The position numbers and the translations under genes are program-made. The notes beneath the pieces were generated by a model. It was not told the origin of the DNA and searched no databases. It saw only the letters and a list, made by a program, of their open reading frames with translations. From Nocardioides sp. (GTDB lineage: Bacteria; Actinomycetota; Actinomycetes; Propionibacteriales; Nocardioidaceae): DNA of 19,383 nt. The stretch covers positions 10,731 through 30,113 of the forward strand of contig DOWL01000162.1 of assembly GCA_003519585.1 (NCBI GenBank). The letters run 5' to 3'. Below, piece after piece: positions 1-7,849 of this stretch; position 1 is the stretch's first letter, and each line of letters opens with the position of its first letter.

Positions 1-1143
1 GCCGAGCCGCCAGTAGCTGAGCAGGCCGGTCGTGGCCTGCACCGCGCCGGCGTACCCGAGCTTGGCCACGTTGGCGCTGGTCGCGGTGGTGCTGTTGCCG
101 ACCAGGTCGCTGACGACCAGCTGGTACTTGTAGCAGGCACCCGAGGTGAGCGGCCCGTCGGAGTACGGCGAGGCGGCGTTGACCGGTCCGATGTTGGTGA
201 AGGCGCCGAAGGTCCCACAGACGCCGTTCTTGAGCGAGGCGCGCGACCGCTGGAGCTGGGCCGTCGCGGCGTCGCCGGATGTGGTGTAGCTGACCGCCAC
301 GCTGCGCCCGGAGCTGTAGCCGTCGGCGTACGTGATGGTCCCGCCGGGGGCGGTGACGTCGTTGAGGAAGTTGAGCGTCGTGGTCCGGGTGTTGCCCTTG
401 GCGTCCTTGGTGGTGACCACCTCGGAGGGGTTCGACGTGGTGCCCGCGGCCCAGGAGAAGACGTTGGAGACGTACGGCCCGCCGGCGGGAGTCGTCACCG
501 TCGAGCCGGTGTGGGTCCAGCCGGTCGTCGTTCCGGTCAGGGCCGCGGTGGCGCTGCTGGCGGGGCCGGAGACGGCGTCGGTCACCGTGTTGGTGATCCG
601 GAAGCTGCCGGCACTCGAGCCGCGGTAGATCAGCGTGTTGCCGGAGAGGGTGGCCGCGCCGGTGACCGACGAGAGGCTCAGCGCGCTGGTCGGGGCGGTG
701 GTGTCGACCAGGGCGGTGGTGCTCTTCGCGCTCTCGGCGCCTTGCCAGTGGGCGCCGATGAGCGGCGTGACCGCGTAGCGCCAGGAGCCTTCGGGCACGC
801 CGGTCTCGATGCAGGTCGTGGCGGTGATCGTGCCGGCACACGAGGCCAGCACGGTCTGCTCGGTCAGGGTCGCGGCGTCGTACCTGCTGAGCTGGTAGCC
901 CGTGACGGCGGCGCCGTCGGCGAGGGTGCTGGCGCTCCAGGAGACGGTGACGTTGGCGCCGGTGACCGACGTGGTCGGAGTGGCTCCGGCGTTGACCGAC
1001 GTGGCCGCAGCCGCACCGCGGCCGCCGGGTGCCGAGGTGGCCGACCAGTACGCCGCCGCGGGGTCGGCGTCGAGCGCAACCACCGCGAGCGTGGGCATCG
1101 ACAGTGCGACCAGGGCGGCGGCCAGGCGGCGCATCAGCCTCAT
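1..1143 (-). CDS. Large exported FN3/Ig-like surface protein, N-terminal 381 residues (partial at window edge)
   Basis: The reading frame is open from an ATG at 1143 down to base 1, so the C-terminus lies outside the window. Residues 1-31 form a signal peptide (MRLMRR, hydrophobic core, PAAA) followed by YWSATSAPGG, the A-x-A/aromatic-Trp junction seen in all four proteins of this operon. Residues about 45-145 look like a fibronectin type III domain (VTVSWSAS, ADGAAVTGYQLSRYD, WRYAVTPL), followed by Ser/Thr-rich Ig-like beta repeats with linkers such as DTTAPTSALS and NDVTAPGGT. The last visible residues, YAGAVQATTGLLSYWRLG, match the usual opening of a LamG/concanavalin-like domain in actinobacterial surface proteins. 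The start overlaps the upstream stop as ATGA, implying translational coupling. It is probably a cell-surface or extracellular adhesive protein; substrate unknown. Confidence 0.75.
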   Translation of the reverse strand, partial: MRLMRRLAAALVALSMPTLAVVALDADPAAAYWSATSAPGGRGAAAATSVNAGATPTTSVTGANVTVSWSASTLADGAAVTGYQLSRYDAATLTEQTVLASCAGTITATTCIETGVPEGSWRYAVTPLIGAHWQGAESAKSTTALVDTTAPTSALSLSSVTGAATLSGNTLIYRGSSAGSFRITNTVTDAVSGPASSATAALTGTTTGWTHTGSTVTTPAGGPYVSNVFSWAAGTTSNPSEVVTTKDAKGNTRTTTLNFLNDVTAPGGTITYADGYSSGRSVAVSYTTSGDAATAQLQRSRASLKNGVCGTFGAFTNIGPVNAASPYSDGPLTSGACYKYQLVVSDLVGNSTTATSANVAKLGYAGAVQATTGLLSYWRLG

Positions 1144-1613
1144 GGGGTCGCCACCAGGTGGACGGTGAAGGTGGCGCCCTGGCAGCCGTCGTCGGCGTTG
1201 GTGTTGAGCGCCAGTGCGCCCGGGAGGGTGACCGGGAGGGTGGCCCCGGCGGGCAGGGTCCAGCCTGCGCCGCCGTTGGTCTGGGGCGTGTAGGAGAGGC
1301 TCTGCTCGTCGCAGTCGGGGTGGCCGGCGTCGACCTCGAAGCCGTCGACACCCTCGTCGGTCGCGAGGTTCAGCGCACCCACGGTGACGGCCGAGACGCC
1401 GGGGTTCTGCAGCGTGAGCACCACCGCGGAGGTGCCTCCGGGGTAGAGCGCGGCGCTCGGCGTACCCGGCGTGATGGTGAGGTCGGCCGAGGGGTCCGTG
1501 TCCGCGTCGCCGGAACCCGAGCCGTCCGCGCTCCAGTTCGCCACGGCGATGCCCGCCCCGGCGATGACCAGCACCGCCGCGAGGCCCAGACCCGCGATCT
1601 TCGTCGTCTTCAT
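1140..1613 (-). CDS. Small exported SipW-cognate-like protein, paralog 3 of 3 (157 aa)
   Basis: The N-terminus is a signal peptide (MKTTKIAGLGLAAVLVIAGAG) ending in AVA followed by NWSADGSG, so a Trp sits next to the predicted cleavage site. The mature part is a predicted all-beta domain with LYPGG at 56-60, Cys101, and the C-terminal motif DDGCQGATFTV with Cys144. Both landmarks recur in the two upstream proteins, so the three are paralogs, probably each with one disulfide. Start and stop overlap their neighbours by ATGA on both sides (1610-1613 and 1140-1143), so translation is probably coupled; I see no clear Shine-Dalgarno of its own. Function is unknown. By analogy with TasA/camelysin-like proteins handled by SipW-type signal peptidases it may be a surface fibre or matrix component, but that is inference. 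Confidence 0.8.
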   Translation of the reverse strand: MKTTKIAGLGLAAVLVIAGAGIAVANWSADGSGSGDADTDPSADLTITPGTPSAALYPGGTSAVVLTLQNPGVSAVTVGALNLATDEGVDGFEVDAGHPDCDEQSLSYTPQTNGGAGWTLPAGATLPVTLPGALALNTNADDGCQGATFTVHLVATP

Positions 1614-2128
1614 CGCAGCGGCTTGGCCTTGAACGAGAGGGACAGTCGCGCGCCCTGGCAGCCGTCCTGGTTGACCGGGAGGTTGCGCATGACCAGCTGC
1701 GGCCAGGCCTGTGTCGGCACTCCGAGCGAGGCGAGGGTGCGCTTCCCCTGGGGCAGCCGCAGCTTCGCCTTCATCTGGATGACCGTGAAGTCGGCCTTGG
1801 TGCAGGGATGCTGGGCGGTCGCGTTGGGTGCGGTGACCTTCTTGACCTTCACCCTGACCTTGCCCAGCTTCAGGGTGTGAGAGCCCTTGCTGGAGAACGT
1901 GAGCGCGATCGGAGAGGCGCCGCCCGGGTAGAGCAGCGTCGTCGCGCCGCCGGTGATGCGCACCCGCCCGGGGGCGATCGAGGCCCGGCTGCTCGGCTCG
2001 CCCGCGCGGTCGCGGGCGAGGTCGGAGCCGGCCGGCCCCCACGTGGTGGCCGACCCCGCGCCGAGCGAGGCCAGTGGAAGGCCGACGACCAGGGAGACCA
2101 CGACGATGTGGTGTCCGATGCCTCTCAT
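1610..2128 (-). CDS. Small exported basic SipW-cognate-like protein, paralog 2 of 3 (172 aa)
   Basis: A signal peptide (residues 1-27, ending GAGSA) is followed by TTWGPAG, again with Trp just after the likely cleavage site. The mature protein has LYPGG at 66-70, Cys109 and the C-terminal motif QDGCQGARLSLSF with Cys157, the same landmarks in the same order as the flanking paralogs. It is much more basic than they are (KLGKVRVKVKKV, QMKAKLRLPQGKR, FKAKPLR). The ATG at 2128 has a GGAAGG ribosome-binding site 6-7 bases upstream. It is separated from the first paralog by a 78-bp gap holding a strong hairpin, and overlaps the next gene by ATGA. Its function is not recognised; a surface-located structural or binding role is inferred from the export signal and the operon. 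Confidence 0.75.
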   Translation of the reverse strand: MRGIGHHIVVVSLVVGLPLASLGAGSATTWGPAGSDLARDRAGEPSSRASIAPGRVRITGGATTLLYPGGASPIALTFSSKGSHTLKLGKVRVKVKKVTAPNATAQHPCTKADFTVIQMKAKLRLPQGKRTLASLGVPTQAWPQLVMRNLPVNQDGCQGARLSLSFKAKPLR

Positions 2129-2173
2129 GACCGACCTTCCGGGTGTGGGTTCGTTCTGGTGCTGCGGGTGGCG

Positions 2174-2199
2174 AGGCGGCCCGCCCGGTCGGGCCGCCT
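2174..2199 (-). terminator. Intra-operon GC hairpin (attenuator candidate)
   Basis: AGGCGGCCCG (2174-2183) and CGGGCCGCCT (2190-2199) form a perfect 10-bp stem with a 6-nt loop. It begins 7 bases past the stop of the 166-aa gene and lies upstream of the next gene on the same strand. There is no U-tract. It could act as a partial terminator or an mRNA-stabilising 3' end, so that the first gene is made in excess over the three behind it. Confidence 0.55.
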
Positions 2200-2206
2200 G
2201 GAGTCG

Positions 2207-2707
2207 CTAGCTGACCGTGTAGGCGAGGTTGACGGCCGCGCCCTTGCACTGGTCCTGGCTGGTGGCCTTGTTGTTGAACTTGATCGTCGCCCCGCTCCAC
2301 GAGCCCTGGGCGTTGCCGGCCGGGACGTCGGCGTTCACCGTCATCGCGGCGCCGGTCAGCGTGTAGTCGGTGGCGTCGCAGGTGCCCGCCACCGCGCCAG
2401 GTGCCTTGGTGACCGAGGCGATCGAGACGGTCACCGTGTTGACGTGGATCGGCCCGCCGTTGGGGTTGTTGAAGTTCCCGCTCAGGGTCTGGGCAGTGTC
2501 CCCGGGGTACATCGCCGTGAGGGTGCCGGTCTGCACGACGGTGATCGCAGCCGGGCTACCGGTCGCTGCCGTGCCGGTGCCGCTGCCGGTGGTGGTCCAG
2601 AAGGCGTACGCCGCGCCGCCGCCCACGAGGGCGAGCGCGGTGGCGATGACCGCGACACGGCGGATCCGACGGCGCGGGGCCGTCGTGGGCTCGGGATTGG
2701 TGCTCAT
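2207..2707 (-). CDS. Small exported SipW-cognate-like protein, paralog 1 of 3 (166 aa)
   Basis: This is the first gene of the exported-protein operon. Residues 1-35 are an Arg-rich n-region (RRRIRR) and a hydrophobic core ending in AAYA, followed by FWTTTGSGTG; Trp next to the A-x-A site is typical of SipW-cognate secreted proteins of actinobacteria. The mature domain has MYPGD at 66-70, then alternating beta-strand patterns (HVNTVTVSIASV), Cys110, and DQCKGAAVNLAYTVS at the C-terminus with Cys154. The ATG at 2707 is preceded by GGAAGAGGC. The hairpin directly after its stop suggests higher transcript levels than for the downstream genes, which would suit a major structural subunit. Export and paralogy are well supported; a fibre or matrix role is inference. 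Confidence 0.8.
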   Translation of the reverse strand: MSTNPEPTTAPRRRIRRVAVIATALALVGGGAAYAFWTTTGSGTGTAATGSPAAITVVQTGTLTAMYPGDTAQTLSGNFNNPNGGPIHVNTVTVSIASVTKAPGAVAGTCDATDYTLTGAAMTVNADVPAGNAQGSWSGATIKFNNKATSQDQCKGAAVNLAYTVS

Positions 2708-2709
2708 GC

Positions 2710-2754
2710 CTCTTCCGTTCTAGGTGGGGATTTGGTACGTGTTCTATGGAAGAG
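2710..2754 (-). promoter_or_regulatory. 5' UTR element able to pair with the ribosome-binding site
   Basis: On the minus strand CTCTTCC (bases 2754-2748) is perfectly complementary to GGAAGAG (2716-2710), which is the Shine-Dalgarno of the ATG at 2707. If the transcript begins upstream of 2754, a 7-bp stem with a 31-nt loop could mask the ribosome-binding site. No promoter hexamers could be assigned with confidence in 2708-2866. Confidence 0.35.
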
Positions 2755-2866
2755 ATCGGGCATGTGCGGCCTGAGCGTTGTTACCGATCCGTGGATCTGG
2801 TGTTGCCGGACTGGACCGGTTTGGGGCTGATCGACTGGTGGTCACCGCCCGTTCGAGTCACCCGGA

Positions 2867-2886
2867 CCTGGCCCGGACGGGCCAGG
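2867..2886 (-). terminator. Hairpin terminator after the two-component operon
   Basis: CCTGGCCCGGACGGGCCAGG forms an 8-9 bp stem around a very short loop, starting about 32 bases past the response-regulator stop. No U-tract follows, as is common in high-GC actinobacteria. It would insulate the response regulator from the exported-protein operon, which is transcribed in the same direction. Confidence 0.5.
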
Positions 2887-2918
2887 AGCACCACCTCGGC
2901 CCTAGTCAGGGCTTTCCG

Positions 2919-3581
2919 TCAGGGCTCGATCAGTCCGGCCCGGATGGCATACCGGGTCAGCTGGGTCCGGTCGCGCATGTCGAGCTTGGCCAGGATGTTG
3001 GCGCGGTGCTTCTCCACTGTCTTGATGGAGATCGTCAGCGCTCGTGCGATCTCCTGGGAGGTGAGCCCCTCGGCGATCAGCTTGAGCACCTCGTCCTCGC
3101 GCTCGGTGAGGACCTGCGCCCGGACCCGCTCGCCGCGGCGCAGCCGGTCGAGGTGGTCGCGGACCAGCGCGCTCATCGCCCCGGGGTAGATGAACGCCTC
3201 GCCGCGTAGCGCAGCCCTGCACGCAGAGACCAGATCCTCGTCGGCGACGGACTTGAGCACGTAGCCGCAGGCACCGACCTTGAGCGATTCGAAGAAGTAC
3301 TGCTCGTTGTCGTGCATCGAGAGCATCAGGATCTTCGGCGGCTCGCCCCGGCTGCGCCGCCGTCCGATCTCCCGGGCCGCCTGGAGGCCGGTCATCCGCG
3401 GCATCGCGATGTCGAGGACCACGAGGTCGACCTGCGACGTACGCGCGCCCTCGACCGCCTCCGCGCCGTCGCTCGCCTCGGCGACCACGGTGAGGTCCGG
3501 CTCCTGCTCGAGGATCAGGCGTACGCCGCGGCGTACGAGCGCGTGGTCGTCGGCCAGCAGCAGCCGGGCCGGCGCAGTCAT
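2919..3581 (-). CDS. NarL/FixJ-family response regulator (220 aa)
   Basis: A cytoplasmic DNA-binding response regulator. The receiver domain (about 5-120) shows the acidic pair D11-D12, phosphoacceptor D57 in VVLDIAMP, S88 and K110 (YVLKS). A LuxR-type helix-turn-helix occupies about 155-215 (LTEREDEVLKLIAEGLTSQEIA, then ISIKTVEKHRANI). The chosen ATG at 3581 overlaps the kinase stop as ATGA; a longer frame from 3608 would add nine residues but overlap the kinase further and lacks support. Together with the upstream kinase it forms a standard two-component pair. Targets cannot be read from the sequence; the exported-protein operon 200 bp downstream on the same strand is a plausible one (inference). 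Confidence 0.93.
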   Translation of the reverse strand: MTAPARLLLADDHALVRRGVRLILEQEPDLTVVAEASDGAEAVEGARTSQVDLVVLDIAMPRMTGLQAAREIGRRRSRGEPPKILMLSMHDNEQYFFESLKVGACGYVLKSVADEDLVSACRAALRGEAFIYPGAMSALVRDHLDRLRRGERVRAQVLTEREDEVLKLIAEGLTSQEIARALTISIKTVEKHRANILAKLDMRDRTQLTRYAIRAGLIEP

Positions 3582-4438
3582 CCGGCGGGCCTGGCTGCTC
3601 CGGTGCACGGGACGGCGAGCCGCACCGTCGTGCCCGCCCGCGGCGCGCTGGTGATCCGCAGGTCGCCACCCACCAGCCGGCTCCGCTCCTGCATCCCGCG
3701 CAGCCCCGCACCGGAGCGGGCGGGCTCGAACCCGGCGCCGTCGTCGGCGACCTCGAGCACGACGCAGTCCCCGACCCGGAACAGTGACAGCGTGACCCGC
3801 TCGGCCCCCGAGTGGCGGGCGGTATTCGTCAGCGCCTCCTGGGCCACCCGGTAGACGACCAGCTCGGTGTCGTGCGGGAGTCCGGGCAGCCCCGGTGCGA
3901 TCACCCGTTGCACCGCGGCCGAGTGGTGTCGCCCGAAGTCATTGGTCAGGGACGCGAGGGCACTGGTGAGGCCGAGGTCTTCCAGCACGCCGGGGCGCAG
4001 CCGCCGGGCCACCCGCCGTACATCGTCGAGTCCGTCGCGGGCGCTCTCCCGCAGCAGCGCCAGCTCGCGACGCTGTACCTCGGGGACCTGCGGCTCCAGC
4101 TGCTTGAGCCCGAGCAGGATGACCGTGAGGTGCTGGCCCACCTCGTCGTGCAACTCCTGGGCGATGCGGTGGCGTTCGGCCTCCTGGGCCGCGAGCGCCT
4201 TGGCGTTGCTGGCGCTCAGCTCCTCCCGGAGCCGGTCCAGAAGGCGATCCACGGGCGTCAGGCTGGAGCGCAGCAGCAGGGCGTTGGTGAGCAGGATCGC
4301 GGCCAGCCCGCCGGCCAGCACCAGCACCTCGGAGCCGACGGTCCGCCGGCTCACGCTCACCGGCCCGAGCACCAGGGCCAGCAGGGCCAGGCACAGCACG
4401 GCGCCGTTGATCGCCACCACCTTCCAGTACAAGCGCAC
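3578..4438 (-). CDS. HisKA_3-type membrane sensor histidine kinase (286 aa)
   Basis: The partner kinase of the response regulator. Two hydrophobic segments (about 8-26 and 36-57) anchor it with almost no extracellular loop, so it probably senses something in the membrane. The dimerisation/phosphoacceptor helix contains ERHRIAQELHDEVGQ, with His97 the likely phosphorylated residue. The ATP-binding domain shows the N-box EALTNTARHS (N205), ADDGAGF (231-237) and GAGLRGMQER. I chose the GTG at 4438 because GGAGG (4447-4451) lies 8 bases upstream. An in-frame ATG at 4516 would add 26 non-membrane residues and lacks a clear ribosome-binding site. It resembles DesK/LiaS-type kinases. Confidence 0.9.
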   Translation of the reverse strand: MRLYWKVVAINGAVLCLALLALVLGPVSVSRRTVGSEVLVLAGGLAAILLTNALLLRSSLTPVDRLLDRLREELSASNAKALAAQEAERHRIAQELHDEVGQHLTVILLGLKQLEPQVPEVQRRELALLRESARDGLDDVRRVARRLRPGVLEDLGLTSALASLTNDFGRHHSAAVQRVIAPGLPGLPHDTELVVYRVAQEALTNTARHSGAERVTLSLFRVGDCVVLEVADDGAGFEPARSGAGLRGMQERSRLVGGDLRITSAPRAGTTVRLAVPCTGAARPAG

Positions 4439-4589
4439 GCTGTCAGCCTCCCCGAGCGGCCCAAGGCAGCCCAGGGCTTCTGCCCTGCCGAGGCAGAGAT
4501 GGGTGGTAGCCCCCATTCAGCGGGCCGCCGCGCTCCCGAAGACTGGAAGAGAGCCAGAGCAGGCGACGGGCAAGCGGCAGGAGGGTGTG

Positions 4590-5117
4590 ATGAACGTGGC
4601 GGCGACGATCGGACTCACGCTGGCCCTGCCTGTCGCCTGCTGGCTCGCCACGAGCGTCCGCCGAGTGCCCAGCGGGCAACGGCTCGTCGTCGTCCGAGGC
4701 GGCGTGGTCCAGCGGGTCCGCGAGTCCGGGCTGGCCGTCCGCGTGCCCCTGCTGGACAGCTTCGAGGCCGAGCTCTCCGAGCCGCACGAGTTGCCGCTCA
4801 TGGTGCGGGCGACGACCGCGGACGGCGTCCGGGTCCTGGTCCTCGCCGAGGCCCTGATCTCCCTGCCCGCCCCCCGACCGGCCACGACGTACGCCGATCC
4901 GTGGCTCCCGGCCGAGGGGGTGGCGCAGGAGACCATCGCGCGGGTGGTGTCGACCTGGCCGGCCGCCGAGCTGGCGACCGCGGCCGTCGCCGGACAGCGG
5001 CCGATCCGGCACGCGGTGTCCGCGGCCGTCGACGAGCATCGGGTGACGCTGCTCGACCTGCGCCTGGTGGAGGTCGACGTCCAGCTCGAGGACCAGCTCG
5101 ACAGCGGATCTGCGTGA
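4590..5117 (+). CDS. Short SPFH/band 7-like membrane protein (175 aa)
   Basis: An N-terminal hydrophobic segment (about 3-20, ATIGLTLALPVACWLATS) is followed by VRRVPSGQRLVVVRGGVVQRV, a typical stomatin/band 7 entry (SPFH domain, about 25-165). It is shorter than usual stomatin-like proteins and lacks the C-terminal coiled-coil. The ATG at 4590 has GGAGGG about 5 bases upstream. Its stop overlaps the GTG start of the transporter gene (GTGA, 5114-5117), so the two are translationally coupled. It may scaffold or regulate the transporter in the membrane, but that is inference; the SPFH assignment rests on N-terminal pattern only. Confidence 0.7.
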   Translation: MNVAATIGLTLALPVACWLATSVRRVPSGQRLVVVRGGVVQRVRESGLAVRVPLLDSFEAELSEPHELPLMVRATTADGVRVLVLAEALISLPAPRPATTYADPWLPAEGVAQETIARVVSTWPAAELATAAVAGQRPIRHAVSAAVDEHRVTLLDLRLVEVDVQLEDQLDSGSA

Positions 5118-6445
5118 CCTGGACGGTCGGGCAGGTCCTCGAGGCCGCGGTCACCGACCACCGGGTGGTCGTCGCGGCGATCGCGATCTTCGCGGTGACC
5201 TACGCCTTCATCGCGACCGAGAAGGTGCACCGGGTCGCCGCCGCGCTCGGTGGCGTGGCCGCGATGACGCTGATCGGGCTCGTGGACGCCGACAGCGCGT
5301 TCTTCGACCGGGAGACCGGGGTCGACTGGAACGTCATCTTCCTGCTGTTCGGGATGATGGTGATCGTCGGGATCCTCAAGCACACCGGGCTGTTCGAGGC
5401 CCTCGCCCTCTGGGCGGCGCGGACCTCGCGGGGCGACCCGCAGCGACTCCTGGCGCTCACGGTGCTGGTCACCGCCGTGCCGTCGCCGATCCTCGACAAC
5501 GTCACGACCGTGCTCCTGGTGACTCCCGTGATCCTCCAGGTGTGTGCGCGGCTGGGGCTGGCCCCGGCGCCGTACCTCATGACGGTCGTCTTCGCGGCGA
5601 ACATCGGCGGCATGGCGACCCTGATCGGCGACCCACCGAACATCATCATCGCGAGCCGCGGGGATCTGACCTTCAACGACTTCCTCGTGCACTCGCTGCC
5701 GATCACCGTGGTGCTGATCATCGGTCTGGTCGCCCTGTGCCGGTTGCTGTTCCGCCGGCAACTCGACCAGCCGACTCACAACGACGTCGCCGACATCCGG
5801 CCAGCGGCGGCGATCACCGACGTACGGCGGCTGGTGCGCTGCCTGGTGGTGCTAGCGCTCGTGATGGTCGCCTTCAGCCTGCACCACACCCTGCATCTCG
5901 ACCCGTCCATCGTCGCGATGCTCGGCGCCGGCGCCATGGTCGTGGTGTCGGGCGCGACGCCGGAGGAGTTCCTGGCCGAGATCGAGTGGACCACGCTCGC
6001 GTTCTTCATGGCCCTGTTCGTGCTCGTCGGCGGGCTGGTCGAGGTCGGCGTGATCGGCGACCTGGGCCGGGTGGCCGCCGACGCGATGGGGGAGCACGAA
6101 CTGCTCGCCTCGACGGTGCTGCTGTTCGGCTCCGCCGTGGTGGGCGGTTTCGTGGACAACATCCCCTACACCGCGGCCACGGTCCCGATCGTCGACGACA
6201 TGGTCGCCGCCTCGCCGAACGACAGCTCCAGCAGCCCGCTGTGGTGGTCGTTCGTGCTCGGGGCCGATCTCGGCGGCAACACCACCGCGGTCGCGGCCGG
6301 GGCGAACGTCGTGGTCCTGGGGCTGGCGGCCCGGGCCGGGCACCCGATCAGCTTCTGGACCTTCACCCGCTACGGGATCGTCGTGACCGCCTCGTCCCTG
6401 GTCGTCGGCTGGATCTACGTTTGGTTGCGCTACTTCGTCTTCTAG
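5114..6445 (+). CDS. ArsB/NhaD-type (ion transporter superfamily) membrane permease (443 aa)
   Basis: A polytopic inner-membrane protein with about 11-12 hydrophobic segments. It carries the family signature MATLIGDPPNIIIAS (about 167-180) and two DN motifs in similar hydrophobic settings, SPILDNVTTVLLVTPV (about 124-139) and GGFVDNIPYTAATVPIV (about 344-360), reflecting the internal inverted repeat of this superfamily. GADLGGNTTAVAAGANVV near the C-terminus is also typical. The family includes Na+/H+ antiporters (NhaD), arsenite permeases (ArsB) and the P permease; substrate cannot be set from sequence, and no arsenic genes adjoin it. I start at GTG 5114 because it overlaps the upstream stop as GTGA. 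The frame is open far upstream, but that part is antisense to the kinase gene. Confidence 0.87.
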   Translation: MTWTVGQVLEAAVTDHRVVVAAIAIFAVTYAFIATEKVHRVAAALGGVAAMTLIGLVDADSAFFDRETGVDWNVIFLLFGMMVIVGILKHTGLFEALALWAARTSRGDPQRLLALTVLVTAVPSPILDNVTTVLLVTPVILQVCARLGLAPAPYLMTVVFAANIGGMATLIGDPPNIIIASRGDLTFNDFLVHSLPITVVLIIGLVALCRLLFRRQLDQPTHNDVADIRPAAAITDVRRLVRCLVVLALVMVAFSLHHTLHLDPSIVAMLGAGAMVVVSGATPEEFLAEIEWTTLAFFMALFVLVGGLVEVGVIGDLGRVAADAMGEHELLASTVLLFGSAVVGGFVDNIPYTAATVPIVDDMVAASPNDSSSSPLWWSFVLGADLGGNTTAVAAGANVVVLGLAARAGHPISFWTFTRYGIVVTASSLVVGWIYVWLRYFVF

Positions 6446-6510
6446 GCTCGCGGCATGGACCTACCCCGATGTCGCCCGCCGCTCACTCCTCGTTCGAGGG
6501 ATGAGCGGCG

Positions 6511-7842
6511 ATGATCGACACGGACACGTTCGCGAACCTTGCTCTCGTGGTGGCCTTCGTGCTCGTCGGCGGAGTCTTCGCGGCCACCGAGATCGCCCTG
6601 GTCTCGCTGCGGGAGAGCCAGGTCGACCGGCTTGCGCATCGCGGCGGCCGCGGTGAACGAGTGGCCTCGATCGCCCGGGATCCCAACCGGTTCCTCGCGG
6701 CGGTGCAGATCGGCGTCACCCTGGCCGGCTTCTTCTCGGCGGCGTACGGCGCCTCGACCCTGGCGCCGGACGTAGCACCGCATCTGGAGGACCTCGGGCT
6801 GGGCGAGGGGACCGCCGATGCGCTGGCGCTGCTGGCGATGACGCTGCTGATCGCCTATCTCTCCCTCGTGCTCGGCGAGCTGGCCCCTAAGCGGCTGGCC
6901 CTACAGCGGGCCGAGGGCGTGTCGCTGCTGACCGCGCCGGCGCTGGACCGCTTCGCGACGCTGATGCGGCCGGTGATCTGGCTGCTGTCGGTGTCGACCA
7001 ACGTCGTGGTGCGGCTGCTCGGCGGCGATCCTTCGGCGAGGTCTGAGGGCGTCAGCCAGGAGGAGTTGCGCGATATCGTCCGGACCCACGAGGAGATCGG
7101 AGCCGACCAGCGGCGGATCATCGGCGACGTCTTCGTCGCGGCGACCCGGAGCCTCAAGGAGGTGATGCGTCCCCGCGCCGAGGTCGCGTTCGTCCGGGCC
7201 GAGCTGCCCGTGACGGAGGCCGCGCAGTGGACCAAGGCCCGCCCGCATTCGCGCTACCCCGTCATCGGCGAGAGCTTCGACGACGTCACGGGATTCCTCC
7301 ACGTGCGCGACCTCGTCGGCCTCGCGCCGGACGACCGCCGTACGCTCGGCGAGCTCCAGCGCGAGATCCTCACGCTGCCCTCCACCAATCAGCTGCTGCC
7401 CACCGTCGCGCTGCTGCGTGAGTCGGGCATCCACATCGCAGTCGTGGTCGATGAGTACGGCGGCACCGACGGCATCGTCACGCTGGAGGACCTGGTCGAG
7501 GAGATCGTCGGCGAGATCCGCGACGAGTACGACCTGGAGCCCACGTTCCAACCGACCTCCGGCGGCGCCATCGAACTCGAGGGCGGACTCAGCGCCGACG
7601 ACTTCACGGAGCAGACCTCCGTCGAGCTTCCCGACGGCCCCTACGAGACGGTGGCCGGCTTCGTCATCAGCCGGCTCGGCCGGATCCCCGAGGTCGGCGA
7701 CCACGTCGGCCACGCGGGCTACCAGCTGACCGTGGCCGCCATGGACGGCCGGCGGGTCACCCGCGTCCGGCTCTCGGAGTACGGCGGTGAGGGGCACAGA
7801 GGCGAGGGGCACAGCGAAGGGCCCCCACCGGATCGCCGGTGA
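6511..7842 (+). CDS. Hemolysin-family CNNM/CBS/CorC_HlyC membrane protein (443 aa)
   Basis: Domain order is standard for the family. A CNNM transmembrane domain covers about 1-175 ([51 protein letters not shown]). Two CBS domains span about 200-325 ([38 protein letters not shown]). A C-terminal CorC_HlyC domain covers about 340-425 ([21 protein letters not shown]). The role is membrane-bound divalent cation (Mg2+/Co2+) homeostasis; the hemolysin name is historical. The ATG at 6511 follows a 65-bp gap with GAGGGA upstream. The C-terminal tail holds an imperfect 15-bp tandem repeat (GAGGGGCACAG at 7789 and 7804) and its stop codon sits inside a hairpin. Confidence 0.93.
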   Translation: MIDTDTFANLALVVAFVLVGGVFAATEIALVSLRESQVDRLAHRGGRGERVASIARDPNRFLAAVQIGVTLAGFFSAAYGASTLAPDVAPHLEDLGLGEGTADALALLAMTLLIAYLSLVLGELAPKRLALQRAEGVSLLTAPALDRFATLMRPVIWLLSVSTNVVVRLLGGDPSARSEGVSQEELRDIVRTHEEIGADQRRIIGDVFVAATRSLKEVMRPRAEVAFVRAELPVTEAAQWTKARPHSRYPVIGESFDDVTGFLHVRDLVGLAPDDRRTLGELQREILTLPSTNQLLPTVALLRESGIHIAVVVDEYGGTDGIVTLEDLVEEIVGEIRDEYDLEPTFQPTSGGAIELEGGLSADDFTEQTSVELPDGPYETVAGFVISRLGRIPEVGDHVGHAGYQLTVAAMDGRRVTRVRLSEYGGEGHRGEGHSEGPPPDRR

Positions 7843-7849
7843 GAGCCCT
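7818..7849 (+). terminator. Terminator-like hairpin spanning the end of the CNNM gene
   Basis: AGGGC / GCCCT (outer) and CACCGG / CCGGTG (inner, loop ATCG) form a two-part stem across the TGA at 7840-7842. No U-tract follows. Confidence 0.45.

Noticed and set aside
511..1293. 260-codon Gly/Arg-rich plus-strand frame
   Set aside because: Composition is that of an antisense shadow; the minus strand encodes signal peptides and FN3-like sequence.
3812..5113. Long N-terminal extension in frame with the transporter
   Set aside because: It is antisense to the histidine kinase and overlaps the SPFH gene; the GTG at 5114 with GTGA overlap gives a normal-length permease.
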